Part shown: piece by piece, positions 23,492-32,584 of the stretch
Layout of the letters: each line of letters opens with the position of its first letter
How positions within the stretch are numbered: position 1 is the first letter of the stretch
Virus record (IMG/VR): IMGVR_UViG_3300008450_000005
Location: 1-64,000 of that record
Origin: a virus
DNA: 64,000 bases
Strand: one strand, 5' to 3'
Notes under the pieces: model-generated
Databases searched by the model: none
What the model was told of the DNA's origin: nothing
The model's input: only the letters and a program-made list of their open reading frames with translations
Translations under genes and position numbers: made by a program

Positions 23492-25360
23492 ATGGCTACC
23501 GGAAAAATTACACCAGCTTCGTCAGGTAATTATACAGCAACCCAGCAGAATGGAATCATTCAATCGCAGGGGACTGAATCTGAGCTAAAGACAAAATCAA
23601 CCAAAACTCTTATCGATGCCGCTTCGAATCTGGGAGCGGATAACCCATTCAAGAAATACAACCCGAAGTCTTTATTCTACGACGGGGCAAAAATAGATTC
23701 ACCTATTGCGACTGGTGCATTTTTATTTTATGCTTTTGACGGCAGCAGGGGTAACAATCAGGTAATTCAAAATACCTATAGTAATTCAGAAAGTGCTGAT
23801 AACAATAAGAAAATCTCTTCTCTAGAATCAAGAAATCCAACGGCAGCAAGTTTAGTAAGGCAAGCTGATCAGTTAATTCAGAGATCTGTTGGAGGCAATC
23901 CTACTGGAAGGGGAATTAATAACTCAATTATAGGCGGGAGATCAGCTCCGTATTATTGGAAAGACTTTCTTTACTGTAAATATTATGGCATGATTCCTAA
24001 TAATTACATGGTCACTCTGAGGAGATATCCAACTCCGATGAATGACAATTTAAGTCTCCCGAGATTTGTCAAAGATAATCCCAAGCTTTATGAGCAGGGA
24101 ACGGGAGTTCCAGTTTCCCAGATAGTGACTTGGGTTGGAGGTAACACTGGAAATAAGCTGAGCGATTTATTAAAATTCTCTACCGGCCTGAAGTTTACAC
24201 CAAAAACTCAAAACACAACGGTTGAGCAAAATGCTTTTAGCAAAGGATTTTTCCAAGATCTTGTTCAGATACAGGCTTTTACCGACGCAGTTCAAAAGGT
24301 AGTCCCAACTTATGACCCTGCTCAAACTCCGATTCTGGATCTTTTAGACGTTATTTTGGGCTCGAGCACGGATCAAGCTTTCAAAGAAACTATTGCGCCC
24401 AGAATAAATTACCAATTACTGAATAAGCTGGTTGGTTCTCAGTCGGAACCTGGACCGCTGTCTGGATTTAATATTTTTACTCCATTGGATGTAGTAACAA
24501 GTACGTATGTTAGGGACACTGGACTAGATTTCACCTGGGAGGGTTTAAATATTAATGTTTCCTATGAATTAACCTCTGTTGGGAATGTTAATACTAAAGC
24601 TGCACTTCTTGATATCATGGGTAATATTCTTTCAATGGGTACTAACTATGGAAATTTCATTACCCCATTTACGAGATATAATTCAGAATTCCCTGCTGTT
24701 GGATTCCCTGGTGGAGATGCCGGATTAGAGGAATTTTATAGAAATCCAAAAGCTTTCTTTGATAAATTTATTAAGAATTTCAACGAATCCGTAACTGGAA
24801 CAGCTGCTGGAGATCTGAAGGTAAGTTTAGAAAATAACAAAGAGAAAATTTCACAGCTAATAGCAAAACTCAAAACCGATAATAACGGGTTGGGTGGCGG
24901 AGTGGCGGAACGAGGAGCATTTTCTATAGTCAACTATGACCAGGGTAACAATTTTGCATCTAAGGTGCAATTACCACAATCGTTATTGACAGGTGCACCG
25001 ATCGGTGAATGGCATTTGACAATAGGAAACCCCATGAACCCAATAGCAATGATAGGAAATCTTATTTGCACAGGGGTCGAAATAACATTTGGCGATACTC
25101 TCGGTCCGGACGATTTCCCAACAGAGATCAATGCTAAATTCACGATGAAGCATGCCAGACCTAGAGAAAGAGGTGAAATAGAATCAATCTTCAATAGAGG
25201 TGACGGAAGACTTTATCAGGCTACTGTTAGAACTCAATCACAGAATGTTTCTGCAGGTTCTATTACGACAACAGAGGGTGGATCACCAATAGACAGGAAG
25301 GGCCAGATAAATTCACTAACTGGACGCACGGATTATCAGACAAACACTTCCGGAAATTAA
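23492..25360 (+). CDS. Large tail/baseplate structural protein, 622 aa
   Basis: No confident T4 counterpart. The low-complexity Ser/Thr/Gln N-terminus is followed by a Tyr-rich region (FLYCKYYGMIPNNYMVTLRRY) and a C-terminal domain with EWHLTIGNPMNPIAMIGNLI and KFTMKHARPRERGEIESIF. Such Gly/Asn-rich beta architecture with conserved Arg clusters is typical of baseplate or tail-initiator proteins. It is the first gene of a run leading to hub, spike and wedge proteins, so a baseplate role is likely by position. No signal or membrane segments. Confidence 0.6.
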   Translation: MATGKITPASSGNYTATQQNGIIQSQGTESELKTKSTKTLIDAASNLGADNPFKKYNPKSLFYDGAKIDSPIATGAFLFYAFDGSRGNNQVIQNTYSNSESADNNKKISSLESRNPTAASLVRQADQLIQRSVGGNPTGRGINNSIIGGRSAPYYWKDFLYCKYYGMIPNNYMVTLRRYPTPMNDNLSLPRFVKDNPKLYEQGTGVPVSQIVTWVGGNTGNKLSDLLKFSTGLKFTPKTQNTTVEQNAFSKGFFQDLVQIQAFTDAVQKVVPTYDPAQTPILDLLDVILGSSTDQAFKETIAPRINYQLLNKLVGSQSEPGPLSGFNIFTPLDVVTSTYVRDTGLDFTWEGLNINVSYELTSVGNVNTKAALLDIMGNILSMGTNYGNFITPFTRYNSEFPAVGFPGGDAGLEEFYRNPKAFFDKFIKNFNESVTGTAAGDLKVSLENNKEKISQLIAKLKTDNNGLGGGVAERGAFSIVNYDQGNNFASKVQLPQSLLTGAPIGEWHLTIGNPMNPIAMIGNLICTGVEITFGDTLGPDDFPTEINAKFTMKHARPRERGEIESIFNRGDGRLYQATVRTQSQNVSAGSITTTEGGSPIDRKGQINSLTGRTDYQTNTSGN

Positions 25361-25370
25361 ATAAACAGAT

Positions 25371-25952
25371 ATGCTACGAATTGATACTTTACAGAAGGGA
25401 AAAAGAATTTTCAACCCTAATCAGGGAGAGCAGAGGGAGGCTGATGGTATTTATGATCTCACTATCGGTTCGATGACGTTCGAGAACGTTACACTTCGTT
25501 TTACAGACACCTATTTGGTACCTGATGATTATAGAATGAGACCAGATCTGATCGCCAGAGATACCATGGGGGATATTTCTAAGCTTGGATCACTTCTAAA
25601 GGTAAATTCAATTTCAAACCCATTTGCTATTGACACAAGATTTTTACTTCTTGTACCAAATGCTGGTGATATCGATTACTCTTTTCAAAAGAAAAATGAG
25701 CGGGACCAAAACAAAAAAGATATCCCAAATAACGCTAACAACTTTAGAAAGATCCAACAAAATAAAGTTTTCGAGGTTTCAACCTCTAGAAAAGCTTTTA
25801 TTGAAACACAGAATAAATCAAAATCTCCCACTGCAATGGCTTTGCCTCCGAATGTACTTCAGCCTGGACAAACCCCAGTAACTGTAGAAAGCGGTGCAAT
25901 ATTCCTCGGAAGAGATTCTGGTGGTGGGGCTAACCAACAAGCATTGATCTAA
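25371..25952 (+). CDS. Baseplate protein, possibly gp53/LysM-like
   Basis: 193 aa. After a beta-rich start, the segment DDYRMRPDLIARDTMGD followed by LGSLLKVNSISNPFAI resembles the pattern shared by T4 gp53 and LysM-type tail proteins (RPD-L-I, small loop, L-x2-N-x-I-x-(D/N)-P-F). In T4 gp53 is a baseplate wedge component. The C-terminal 80 residues are Asn/Gln-rich and probably flexible. It lies between the 622-aa protein and the hub candidate, consistent with a baseplate role. The family match is by pattern only. Confidence 0.55.
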   Translation: MLRIDTLQKGKRIFNPNQGEQREADGIYDLTIGSMTFENVTLRFTDTYLVPDDYRMRPDLIARDTMGDISKLGSLLKVNSISNPFAIDTRFLLLVPNAGDIDYSFQKKNERDQNKKDIPNNANNFRKIQQNKVFEVSTSRKAFIETQNKSKSPTAMALPPNVLQPGQTPVTVESGAIFLGRDSGGGANQQALI

Positions 25953-25955
25953 TAA

Positions 25956-27461
25956 ATGGCTGACTATAAGATTTCATCCTTTGCAAATCCTACGATCAAA
26001 CTCGACGAAATAATAATTTCGAATAGAAGTGCTGGGCAGGAGGTTCTCGATAGGGGACTCAAAAATACTGACTCAAATTCAATTGGTATATTTGCACCAT
26101 GGGTAGTCATAAACGGTCTTCCTTTAAATCCCGGATTGACTTATTTTCAATTGGATCTTAACGAGAGAATACCTGTTGTTAGGCTCGAATATAAAATGAC
26201 AACTTCACTTTTCCTTGGAATGGCTTATCCAAAGGACGGTGATATAGTTTCGGTTTTTCTTTCCTCCCCTGGCAACATTTACAAACCGATCAGGATGGAT
26301 TTCAACGTTTTAACTGTTAAGAGTTCTAGCCGTCCAAAGGGTAATGATCCTCGATTTCAGGAAGGTCTGGAAATGACATTTTCTATTATGGGTGAAACGA
26401 GAATACCCAGATTTTACTCTACGCTCTGTAAGTCATTCCCAGCTCATACTTCATATAACACTATTTTTGAGGTGTCACAAGAATTAGAACTCGGATTTTC
26501 TACCAATGATACTGAAATGACAGACTCGATGACGTGGATTGCACCAAATATTTCACGTTGGGAGTTTCTAAATAGTGTGATCCGCCATGCTTATAAAGAT
26601 GATGAATCTTTTTTCGACTATTGGATTGACCCATATTATAATTTGAATTTTGTAAATCTTGCCCCTTCTTTTAATAAGATTGATACGGTGGTTGACACAA
26701 TCATGGTTGTAGCAGGGCAGAACAAATCTCTTCCAGAAACTCAATCCCCTGGCGTTTCATCCAATGCACAAGAATATTCATTACTGCTTACGAATTCCCC
26801 TGGATTTGATGATTTTCCTTTCAAGATCAGAACATATACTCTCATATCAAACGCTGGCCAGCATACCAATCTAACAGGTTATATCCAAGACATAATCTAT
26901 TATGATCAGAATGAGGAAGACGTAGAAAATATCGACGAAAGATTTATTGAATACCAGATTGAATCCACCACTATCCATAACGTAGAAGACGGCCAGCAAT
27001 TGCAGAAGGGAAGGGGAGCGGAGAATATCTACAAGGACGAGATTAGAAAAAGATGGCTCGGTGTTTTGAATAAGGGTCCGGTCGGAAGTACACATGCCAA
27101 TTTTTTTCATGCACAGGTGCAGAATCCTATGAATCTATTGGATGCGACTAAGTTCATACTCAGGGTAGAACTGTCCGGTTATCTACCGTCAATATATAAA
27201 GGGCAGGTCATTCCGGTAGAAATATACACTTTCGAGGATGGCCTTAAAAGAGAAAATACAGGAAAAGCAAAGGGAGGACAGAAAACGACTCAGCAAACCC
27301 CGATAATAGATGTGTTTCTTAGCGGAAATTATGTCCTTATGGGTTACGAAGTTGTTTTCACGCCTGGACAGGGATTGAGACAAATTCTGAATCTATGTAA
27401 AAGGGTTTGGGATCTCAATACTGCAGGGTCTCTTCCCAAGGTTTCTCCTATTGAATATTAA
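25956..27461 (+). CDS. Baseplate hub protein candidate, gp27/gpD-like
   Basis: 501 aa. A central segment (FFDYWIDPYYNLNFVNL, about 220-236) matches the pattern of hub proteins of the gp27/gpD/VgrG-N family, where a sheet packs against the spike. Early strands (about 60-130) include SLFLGMAYPKDGDIVSVFL, as expected for the first hub barrel. The C-terminal part is beta-rich and ends with a helix-rich LNLCKRVW. The gp5-like spike is two genes downstream, as expected of a hub/spike pair. Assignment is moderate because only general pattern and context support it. Confidence 0.55.
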   Translation: MADYKISSFANPTIKLDEIIISNRSAGQEVLDRGLKNTDSNSIGIFAPWVVINGLPLNPGLTYFQLDLNERIPVVRLEYKMTTSLFLGMAYPKDGDIVSVFLSSPGNIYKPIRMDFNVLTVKSSSRPKGNDPRFQEGLEMTFSIMGETRIPRFYSTLCKSFPAHTSYNTIFEVSQELELGFSTNDTEMTDSMTWIAPNISRWEFLNSVIRHAYKDDESFFDYWIDPYYNLNFVNLAPSFNKIDTVVDTIMVVAGQNKSLPETQSPGVSSNAQEYSLLLTNSPGFDDFPFKIRTYTLISNAGQHTNLTGYIQDIIYYDQNEEDVENIDERFIEYQIESTTIHNVEDGQQLQKGRGAENIYKDEIRKRWLGVLNKGPVGSTHANFFHAQVQNPMNLLDATKFILRVELSGYLPSIYKGQVIPVEIYTFEDGLKRENTGKAKGGQKTTQQTPIIDVFLSGNYVLMGYEVVFTPGQGLRQILNLCKRVWDLNTAGSLPKVSPIEY

Positions 27462-27472
27462 TAATATCAGCT

Positions 27473-29746
27473 ATGGCAACATCACAAAATAGGTTGAATT
27501 TTCTAAGCGGGTTCAAAAATACACCGCAGGGAGGATACGAGGATCCAACCTATCTTGGATTCAAAATTATATTTGATTTCGAAGGAGCTCTTCCGATTGG
27601 AGCAGATGACGGGTTACCCCCTAGCCCTTTATTTAAGGATAGCGCATACGGAACCTCTGCGAATGGAAGTATGGCCGGTACGAATCCATTTGGATTAAAT
27701 GAATATAATTTCAGAGGAAATAATATAGATTTTCATTCTGCCCAATCTTATCTTGTACAAAGAGAGGATGGATATAACAACGGACAGGGTGGAAAAAGAG
27801 CTGATGCCCTAAATCAATTTAAAAATCTTCTCAAACAAATCAATAACGAATCACCTTGGTTTTTCCAGAGTATTCAAGGACTTGATAAATTAGCAAGTGT
27901 TGCTAAAACCGGCTATAATGGTGCAGCAAATGCGGAGATTGGATTCAATTCACACAGAACTTCTGGCAAGTTTCTAACTTTTTCGTGTTTGGAATCTTTA
28001 AATCTTAGGGTTTCTACACTTGCTGAATTATACAGGCAGTCTACCTTCGACTTCGATTATATGAGAGAGGTGGTACCACGCAACCTAAGAAAATTCAAAA
28101 TGTTTATCTATGTTTCGGAAATCCGAAACCTTAATAAAACTAGTAGACTCAGTGCGCTATCAGCTTCAGTACAAGCTTTAGGAGCTACCACCAATTTATT
28201 GACAAACGGGATGAATCCCGGAAACTCGCTTGGTGAAGGAAGCACACCGAACGCTGCCCAGAATTCTTTAGTTTCTGGAATACTTAATAAAAGTGGTCTT
28301 CAGAGTGATTTCCAGGCATTGTCTAACTTCGGTAATCAAACTGAACAATCCGGCGTTACCCCATACATAATTTTTGAATGCGGACAATGTGAATTTGATT
28401 TTGATTCAACAACTCCGATAAAAAATACAATGGATAATGGTTCTGGACAAGCCACCCCGGAAACAGCATCCTTTATCGTTCATGTTGGAAAAATAAGAAC
28501 TAAAATTCAGGCTCCGAACATTAGGGATGACGGAAATTTCTTGATTGTTGCGGACAACTTCGAACTTGCTTCTTCTAGTGTCAAAAAAGTAAATAGAGAG
28601 ACTGACGCTCTTAATAAAGAGGGTTCTTTCCTGGATGGACTTTTAATACAGGGACAAAATGCTTTAACCAATTTTGTTGGTAATTCAATAAATAATTTTG
28701 TCAACACCCAGGTTAGCCGACTATCAAATATCTTAGGTGGTGTTGATAGGTTCCTTTTGGGTAACGTTTACAGTTTTGCCCCAGGAGCTGCCTTATCAAA
28801 CCCAAGTTTTGATAACATCACAGATCTCGCTCAGCAGTTCAACAATGGATTGGACCTTCGCGGATTAATAAGAAATGAATCTAAATTACCAAATCCCCAG
28901 ACTTCTGGACTAGGAGGTCCGCCTCAAAGAGCATATGCGAATCCAGAAGGTGATAGTTATTCAGGAGTTCCTGGGAATGATCTAGGCGTACCCAACCGCA
29001 TATATCAGCAACCTAAAGGAGATGCCTATCCAAATGTTCCTGGTGGCGACCTGGGGGTACCTCAAAGATCTTATCCATCCGTGGAAGCTGACGTTTACGC
29101 TAATGTACCCGGATCAGATCTTGGCGGCCCACAAAGGATTTATCCATCTCCTCTTGATGATTTTTATCCCGATTCTCCTGGAAGCAGTTTAGGTGTTCCT
29201 GACCGCATATACCCAGAACCAGAGGGCGATTTTTATCCAACCAATCCTGGTGAAAGCTTAGGAGTTCCTGATAGAGTTTATAGCCAGCCAGAAGGGGATG
29301 TTTATACGAGAGTACCCGGATCAGATCTAGGGGTACCTGACAGAAGATACACATTAGATAACACCGATGTATACCAAAAATCACCGGGAAGCGATCTAGG
29401 TGTACCTGATAGAAATTACGATTTCGATGGCGGAAAGGTTTATCCTGCGCAGGATCAGAATCTGAGATCACCACAATTTGGTGCAATCTATGAGGAATCA
29501 CCTTTGCAATCTTCTGGTATAAAGGAGAGAGTTTACAGAGAGGCTGAATCCAACAGCCGATTTGATACCCCTGCGGGAAATCTTTATGGTCCGCAGCCTC
29601 CTGACTACAATTCAAAAAACCTTGGTATGGTTTATTCGAAATTAGCCGAAGACTTCCAACCTGATACCCAATCTTTAGGGAACCTTAAGCCGGCTGACGG
29701 ATATAATTTCAGTCTCGGAGACATAAACGGAATTGACGAAGATTAA
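27473..29746 (+). CDS. Tail/baseplate structural protein with seven 23-aa PGxDLGVPxR repeats
   Basis: 757 aa. Residues 1-485 form a structural part with FLTFSCLESLNLRVSTLAEL, YIIFECGQCEFDFD and a long helical stretch. Residues 487-647 are seven 23-residue repeats ending in PGSDLGVPDR, then degenerate Tyr/Pro/Gly-rich sequence to about 740. The repeat part has few hydrophobic residues and should be extended, perhaps as a tether or tape threaded through the hub. It lies between hub and spike genes; its stop overlaps the spike ATG by one base. A tail-tube initiator or gp48/gp54-type role is possible but unproven. Confidence 0.6.
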   Translation: MATSQNRLNFLSGFKNTPQGGYEDPTYLGFKIIFDFEGALPIGADDGLPPSPLFKDSAYGTSANGSMAGTNPFGLNEYNFRGNNIDFHSAQSYLVQREDGYNNGQGGKRADALNQFKNLLKQINNESPWFFQSIQGLDKLASVAKTGYNGAANAEIGFNSHRTSGKFLTFSCLESLNLRVSTLAELYRQSTFDFDYMREVVPRNLRKFKMFIYVSEIRNLNKTSRLSALSASVQALGATTNLLTNGMNPGNSLGEGSTPNAAQNSLVSGILNKSGLQSDFQALSNFGNQTEQSGVTPYIIFECGQCEFDFDSTTPIKNTMDNGSGQATPETASFIVHVGKIRTKIQAPNIRDDGNFLIVADNFELASSSVKKVNRETDALNKEGSFLDGLLIQGQNALTNFVGNSINNFVNTQVSRLSNILGGVDRFLLGNVYSFAPGAALSNPSFDNITDLAQQFNNGLDLRGLIRNESKLPNPQTSGLGGPPQRAYANPEGDSYSGVPGNDLGVPNRIYQQPKGDAYPNVPGGDLGVPQRSYPSVEADVYANVPGSDLGGPQRIYPSPLDDFYPDSPGSSLGVPDRIYPEPEGDFYPTNPGESLGVPDRVYSQPEGDVYTRVPGSDLGVPDRRYTLDNTDVYQKSPGSDLGVPDRNYDFDGGKVYPAQDQNLRSPQFGAIYEESPLQSSGIKERVYREAESNSRFDTPAGNLYGPQPPDYNSKNLGMVYSKLAEDFQPDTQSLGNLKPADGYNFSLGDINGIDED
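28931..29413 (+). repeat. Seven 69-bp (23-aa) tandem repeats in a tail protein
   Basis: Seven units of exactly 69 bases run without gaps, each encoding an Asp-x-Tyr-x3-Pro-Gly-x-(D/S)-Leu-Gly-(V/G)-Pro-x-Arg frame. An eighth, degenerate unit follows. The first residues of each unit vary, while PG, LG and R are nearly fixed. Confidence 0.93.
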
Positions 29747-30426
29747 TGGCATTTGACACCGTCCTACTTGGTATAGTCGTTGATAACAACGATCCAACAC
29801 GAACAGGAAGAGCAAGAATTCGGGTAAGAGGGGTTTTTGACGATATACCTGACGAAGATTTACCTTGGGCAAATCAGAGTTCAGTGGTAAGCTTTGGTTC
29901 CAAGGATGGAGGAGGGATGATATCAATCCCTAAAATAGGATCTCTTGTGAGTGTTCAGTTCGACGATGGTAACTGGTATGTTCCTTATTTCACTTCGACC
30001 TGGGATACCGACCCTACTTTAGTTGAAGCATTCATGAAGAGTGAAAATGGCGAATCTTATTTTGGAGCTCATTCTATTATTTACGACACCGAAGCAGTTC
30101 CTGGTCCTCTTAAATTAATTTACCAGACAGATAATGGATTGCTTATCGAACTCGGTGAATCCAAATTCCACCTGTCATACGACGGGCAGGATTTAAAGGT
30201 TGTGATCAAGATAAAGCAAAATGAAATAGTGATGGACGGGGATAAAGTAATTGTTGATTCTTCAAATATCGAATTGGGGAAAAATGCTATTGAAGCTTTG
30301 GTGAAGGGAGATTCCTTCCTAACATTCTTCAATTCACATGTTCATGCTACACCAGCAGGTCCTTCCGCACCACCAACTGTTCCTATGACTGACGTCTTGC
30401 TCAGTCAGGTTTCTAAAACCCTTTAA
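29746..30426 (+). CDS. Baseplate spike protein, gp5/VgrG OB-fold type without lysozyme
   Basis: 226 aa. Residues 1-100 are the OB-fold domain of gp5/gpV/VgrG spikes: LLGIVVDNNDPTRTGRARI, DLPWAN, and SIPKIGSLVSVQFDDGNWYVPYF. A short beta region rich in alternating hydrophobic residues (about 120-185, IVMDGDKVIVDSSNIELG) matches the start of a beta-helix needle. The end FFNSHVHATPAGPSAPP is typical of small phage spikes. Unlike T4 gp5 there is no lysozyme domain, so wall degradation must come from elsewhere. It is translationally coupled to the repeat protein. Confidence 0.82.
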   Translation: MAFDTVLLGIVVDNNDPTRTGRARIRVRGVFDDIPDEDLPWANQSSVVSFGSKDGGGMISIPKIGSLVSVQFDDGNWYVPYFTSTWDTDPTLVEAFMKSENGESYFGAHSIIYDTEAVPGPLKLIYQTDNGLLIELGESKFHLSYDGQDLKVVIKIKQNEIVMDGDKVIVDSSNIELGKNAIEALVKGDSFLTFFNSHVHATPAGPSAPPTVPMTDVLLSQVSKTL

Positions 30427-30427
30427 A

Positions 30428-31366
30428 ATGGCAGTAATCTGGGCAAATTTTATCACGGAGTTAAGCCAATTTCTCTCATCTAAGAAAAGTAGCGGAGCTC
30501 AAGAGACTGGAAGTAAAATAGCCACGATCTACATTAATTCTCTCAAAACTTCTCAGACGCCAACCGGAAATTTATTTAGCTCAGCACCTGGTGAGGAAGC
30601 ACTGAAGGTTGCTTTTGGTGCGGTTTTCGAAAAATTGAGCAAATCAACTTCACCCACAGCTGAAGAAAAATCGCAGGATCCAAATTTCAAGCCTGCCCCA
30701 GAAGAGGATATACCTTCCGGATCATCTCTTTCCGAAGAGCAGGAACAGGAATTTAAGGATTATCTGAAATCAAGCCAGCAGGTTAAATTCAGGTTCTATG
30801 AGTTAAAAGAGGGAGGTTCCGAATTTGTTTTAGAAACTGATCCAGCAAAATTGGAAGAGGTCTTGAAGAATAGAGGTTTTGGAATAAGAGGACAGAAATT
30901 CAGAGAGGAATTATTTAATAAGGAAAAAGTCGTTTATGCTGAACTTCAAAAACGATATTTCGAAGAATCCGCTGCTGAGGAGAATAGGAAGGCTAAACAG
31001 GACGAGAAGAAAGAAAAAGATCCTTATGATGATCTGGCAGCTGCCGTAATCGCTTTTTGGATTACTTCCGGTCCTATCGTGTTTTCATCGCTCCCGCCAA
31101 TTCCTCCTGCAACTCTAAACACACCAGGAACATATACTATTCTATATCCTGGTAATCCCTCTGTTCTAGCAGATGGTATAAGAAGATCTTTCAATTTGGG
31201 TCTAGATTCAAAATTTAAAGATGACCCGACAGGGATACTTTCGGCCACTGCAATTTCGAAAGCATTGGCTGTGGTTTTGGCCAAGCATCTTCTCACTCTG
31301 AAGTTCATTTACTCCGGTGCAACACCGGCTTCTCCGATAGTTGCTGTGGTTCCGGGGATATTTTAG
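30428..31366 (+). CDS. Hypothetical tail-associated protein, 312 aa
   Basis: Unrecognised; starts one base after the spike stop. The helical N-terminal region to about 65 is followed by a Pro/Glu-rich linker, a small mixed domain (about 95-185), and a Lys/Glu helix. The C-terminal third is Pro/Gly/Ala-rich with a hydrophobic stretch (LAAAVIAFWITSGPIVF, about 202-218). Position after the spike suggests a hub-associated or assembly protein. It is the last gene before the promoter at 31384. Confidence 0.55.
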   Translation: MAVIWANFITELSQFLSSKKSSGAQETGSKIATIYINSLKTSQTPTGNLFSSAPGEEALKVAFGAVFEKLSKSTSPTAEEKSQDPNFKPAPEEDIPSGSSLSEEQEQEFKDYLKSSQQVKFRFYELKEGGSEFVLETDPAKLEEVLKNRGFGIRGQKFREELFNKEKVVYAELQKRYFEESAAEENRKAKQDEKKEKDPYDDLAAAVIAFWITSGPIVFSSLPPIPPATLNTPGTYTILYPGNPSVLADGIRRSFNLGLDSKFKDDPTGILSATAISKALAVVLAKHLLTLKFIYSGATPASPIVAVVPGIF

Positions 31367-31383
31367 GATTAGCTTTGTCCGTT

Positions 31384-31392
31384 GATATATAA
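31384..31392 (+). promoter_or_regulatory. Putative late promoter GATATATAA for the S1-like/amidoligase unit
   Basis: Exact repeated element, 31 bases upstream of the ATG at 31415. It marks a separate unit inside the tail cluster. An in-frame TTG overlaps the element, showing that the ORF's upstream extension is not translated. Confidence 0.65.
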
Positions 31393-31414
31393 GGGCAGGT
31401 ACAATCCTAATAAA

Positions 31415-32584
31415 ATGAACGAAATTGAAAACGCAAATTTAACAGAATTCGATTGGAATTCAACAGGCCGTTACACAAGAAACACTGGAATCTACACACC
31501 TAAGGGGATAAAAGTTTATTCCCATGAAGCTTACGCAAAATCTTTACTATCCGTTTATCTTGGAAATTTCAGTCCAGAAAATTCAACCATTTCTCTGGCG
31601 AAGGATCTTTCAGATGGTGAAACTTACGAGTGCCAGGTAGTTAGCATCAATCAAAAGTTTGTGATTGCACAAACAGGAACTGGACAATCAATTTTTATTG
31701 ATTTAGTTAAGGAGCAGAAAGATGCTGCAAGATTGGAAATCGGTGGTCTAGATTTCAGGATTGGACAAAATATTCAGGCTACCGTTCGCAATGTGAATGG
31801 TAATTACTATGGATCTGTCATCGATAATCTCATAGGCAATTTGAAGCACGAACTCTTTTCACAAATCAAAGAGCAAAGTTCAGCTTATCGTGTTAAGATT
31901 GAATCTATCAATAAGGGAGGTTACATTGTTGATCTATCTGGAATTAAATGCTTCTTGCCAGGTTCTTTGGCAGCTGCCAATAAGATTACTGACTTCAATT
32001 CTTACATCGGAAAAGAAATCCATGTAATGATGGAAGGATATGTTGAAGCGAAAGATATGTTTGTCGTTTCATATAAGAAGTATTTGAACAGAATCATTGA
32101 TTCTAAAATTCAAGATCTTGATCTTACCAAAAAGTACAGTGGTCAGGTTACAGGAACCTCTGAATTCGGAGTATTCGTTGAGTGGGAAGACATCTATACA
32201 GGTCTTCTTCATAAAACAGAGTTTGAAGACGATCAGCAAATCGAAAAATTCCAACCTGGCGACACAGTTGAATTCTATATCAAGGAAATTAAAGATAAGA
32301 ATCGTTTAACCCTTTCTTTTAACGAGCCATTGGAAAAAAATATTAGATTGTCTGAGATCGCTAGTGAAATCGAATCAGGACAGGAGAAAATTTTCAATGC
32401 TAAGATTAAGCACAAGAGAAGAAACGGTTGTTTGGTAGAAATTACTGAAATTGGATCATTTGCTTTAGTTCCTCAAGATAAATACAGTAAAGACATGAAG
32501 AGCAAGAAAACCGGTGATGACTTACTGGTTAAAATCTACGAAGTAGATTTGATTGCTGGAAAACTATTCGCAGAACCATTATAA
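31415..32584 (+). CDS. S1-domain RNA-binding protein, ribosomal-protein-S1-like
   Basis: 389 aa with about four OB-fold units in a row. The best are residues about 150-215 (SINKGGYIVDLSGIKCFLPGSLA) and about 228-300 (KKYSGQVTGTSEFGVFVEWE, with HKTEF and PGDTVEFYIKEIK), which follow the S1 pattern; units at about 65-130 and 320-389 are more divergent. S1 in the ribosome captures mRNA leaders lacking Shine-Dalgarno sequences. In a host group with few such sequences, a phage S1-like protein could favour late phage mRNAs. That role is inference. It is coupled to the next gene by TAATG. ATG 31415 is fixed by the promoter position. Confidence 0.72.
   Translation: MNEIENANLTEFDWNSTGRYTRNTGIYTPKGIKVYSHEAYAKSLLSVYLGNFSPENSTISLAKDLSDGETYECQVVSINQKFVIAQTGTGQSIFIDLVKEQKDAARLEIGGLDFRIGQNIQATVRNVNGNYYGSVIDNLIGNLKHELFSQIKEQSSAYRVKIESINKGGYIVDLSGIKCFLPGSLAAANKITDFNSYIGKEIHVMMEGYVEAKDMFVVSYKKYLNRIIDSKIQDLDLTKKYSGQVTGTSEFGVFVEWEDIYTGLLHKTEFEDDQQIEKFQPGDTVEFYIKEIKDKNRLTLSFNEPLEKNIRLSEIASEIESGQEKIFNAKIKHKRRNGCLVEITEIGSFALVPQDKYSKDMKSKKTGDDLLVKIYEVDLIAGKLFAEPL

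Noticed and set aside
28931-29413. CRISPR-like periodicity
   Set aside because: The period is 69 bases in frame, without spacers or invariant direct repeats; it encodes protein repeats. The same holds for the 42-base repeats at 7634-8179.
29100-29615. 171-aa antisense ORF
   Set aside because: It mirrors the 69-bp repeats of the tail gene on the other strand; codon pattern and composition belong to the plus-strand protein.
31382-31414. TTG start for the S1-like gene
   Set aside because: It overlaps the GATATATAA element, so it would not be on the transcript; ATG 31415 fits the spacing of the other units.
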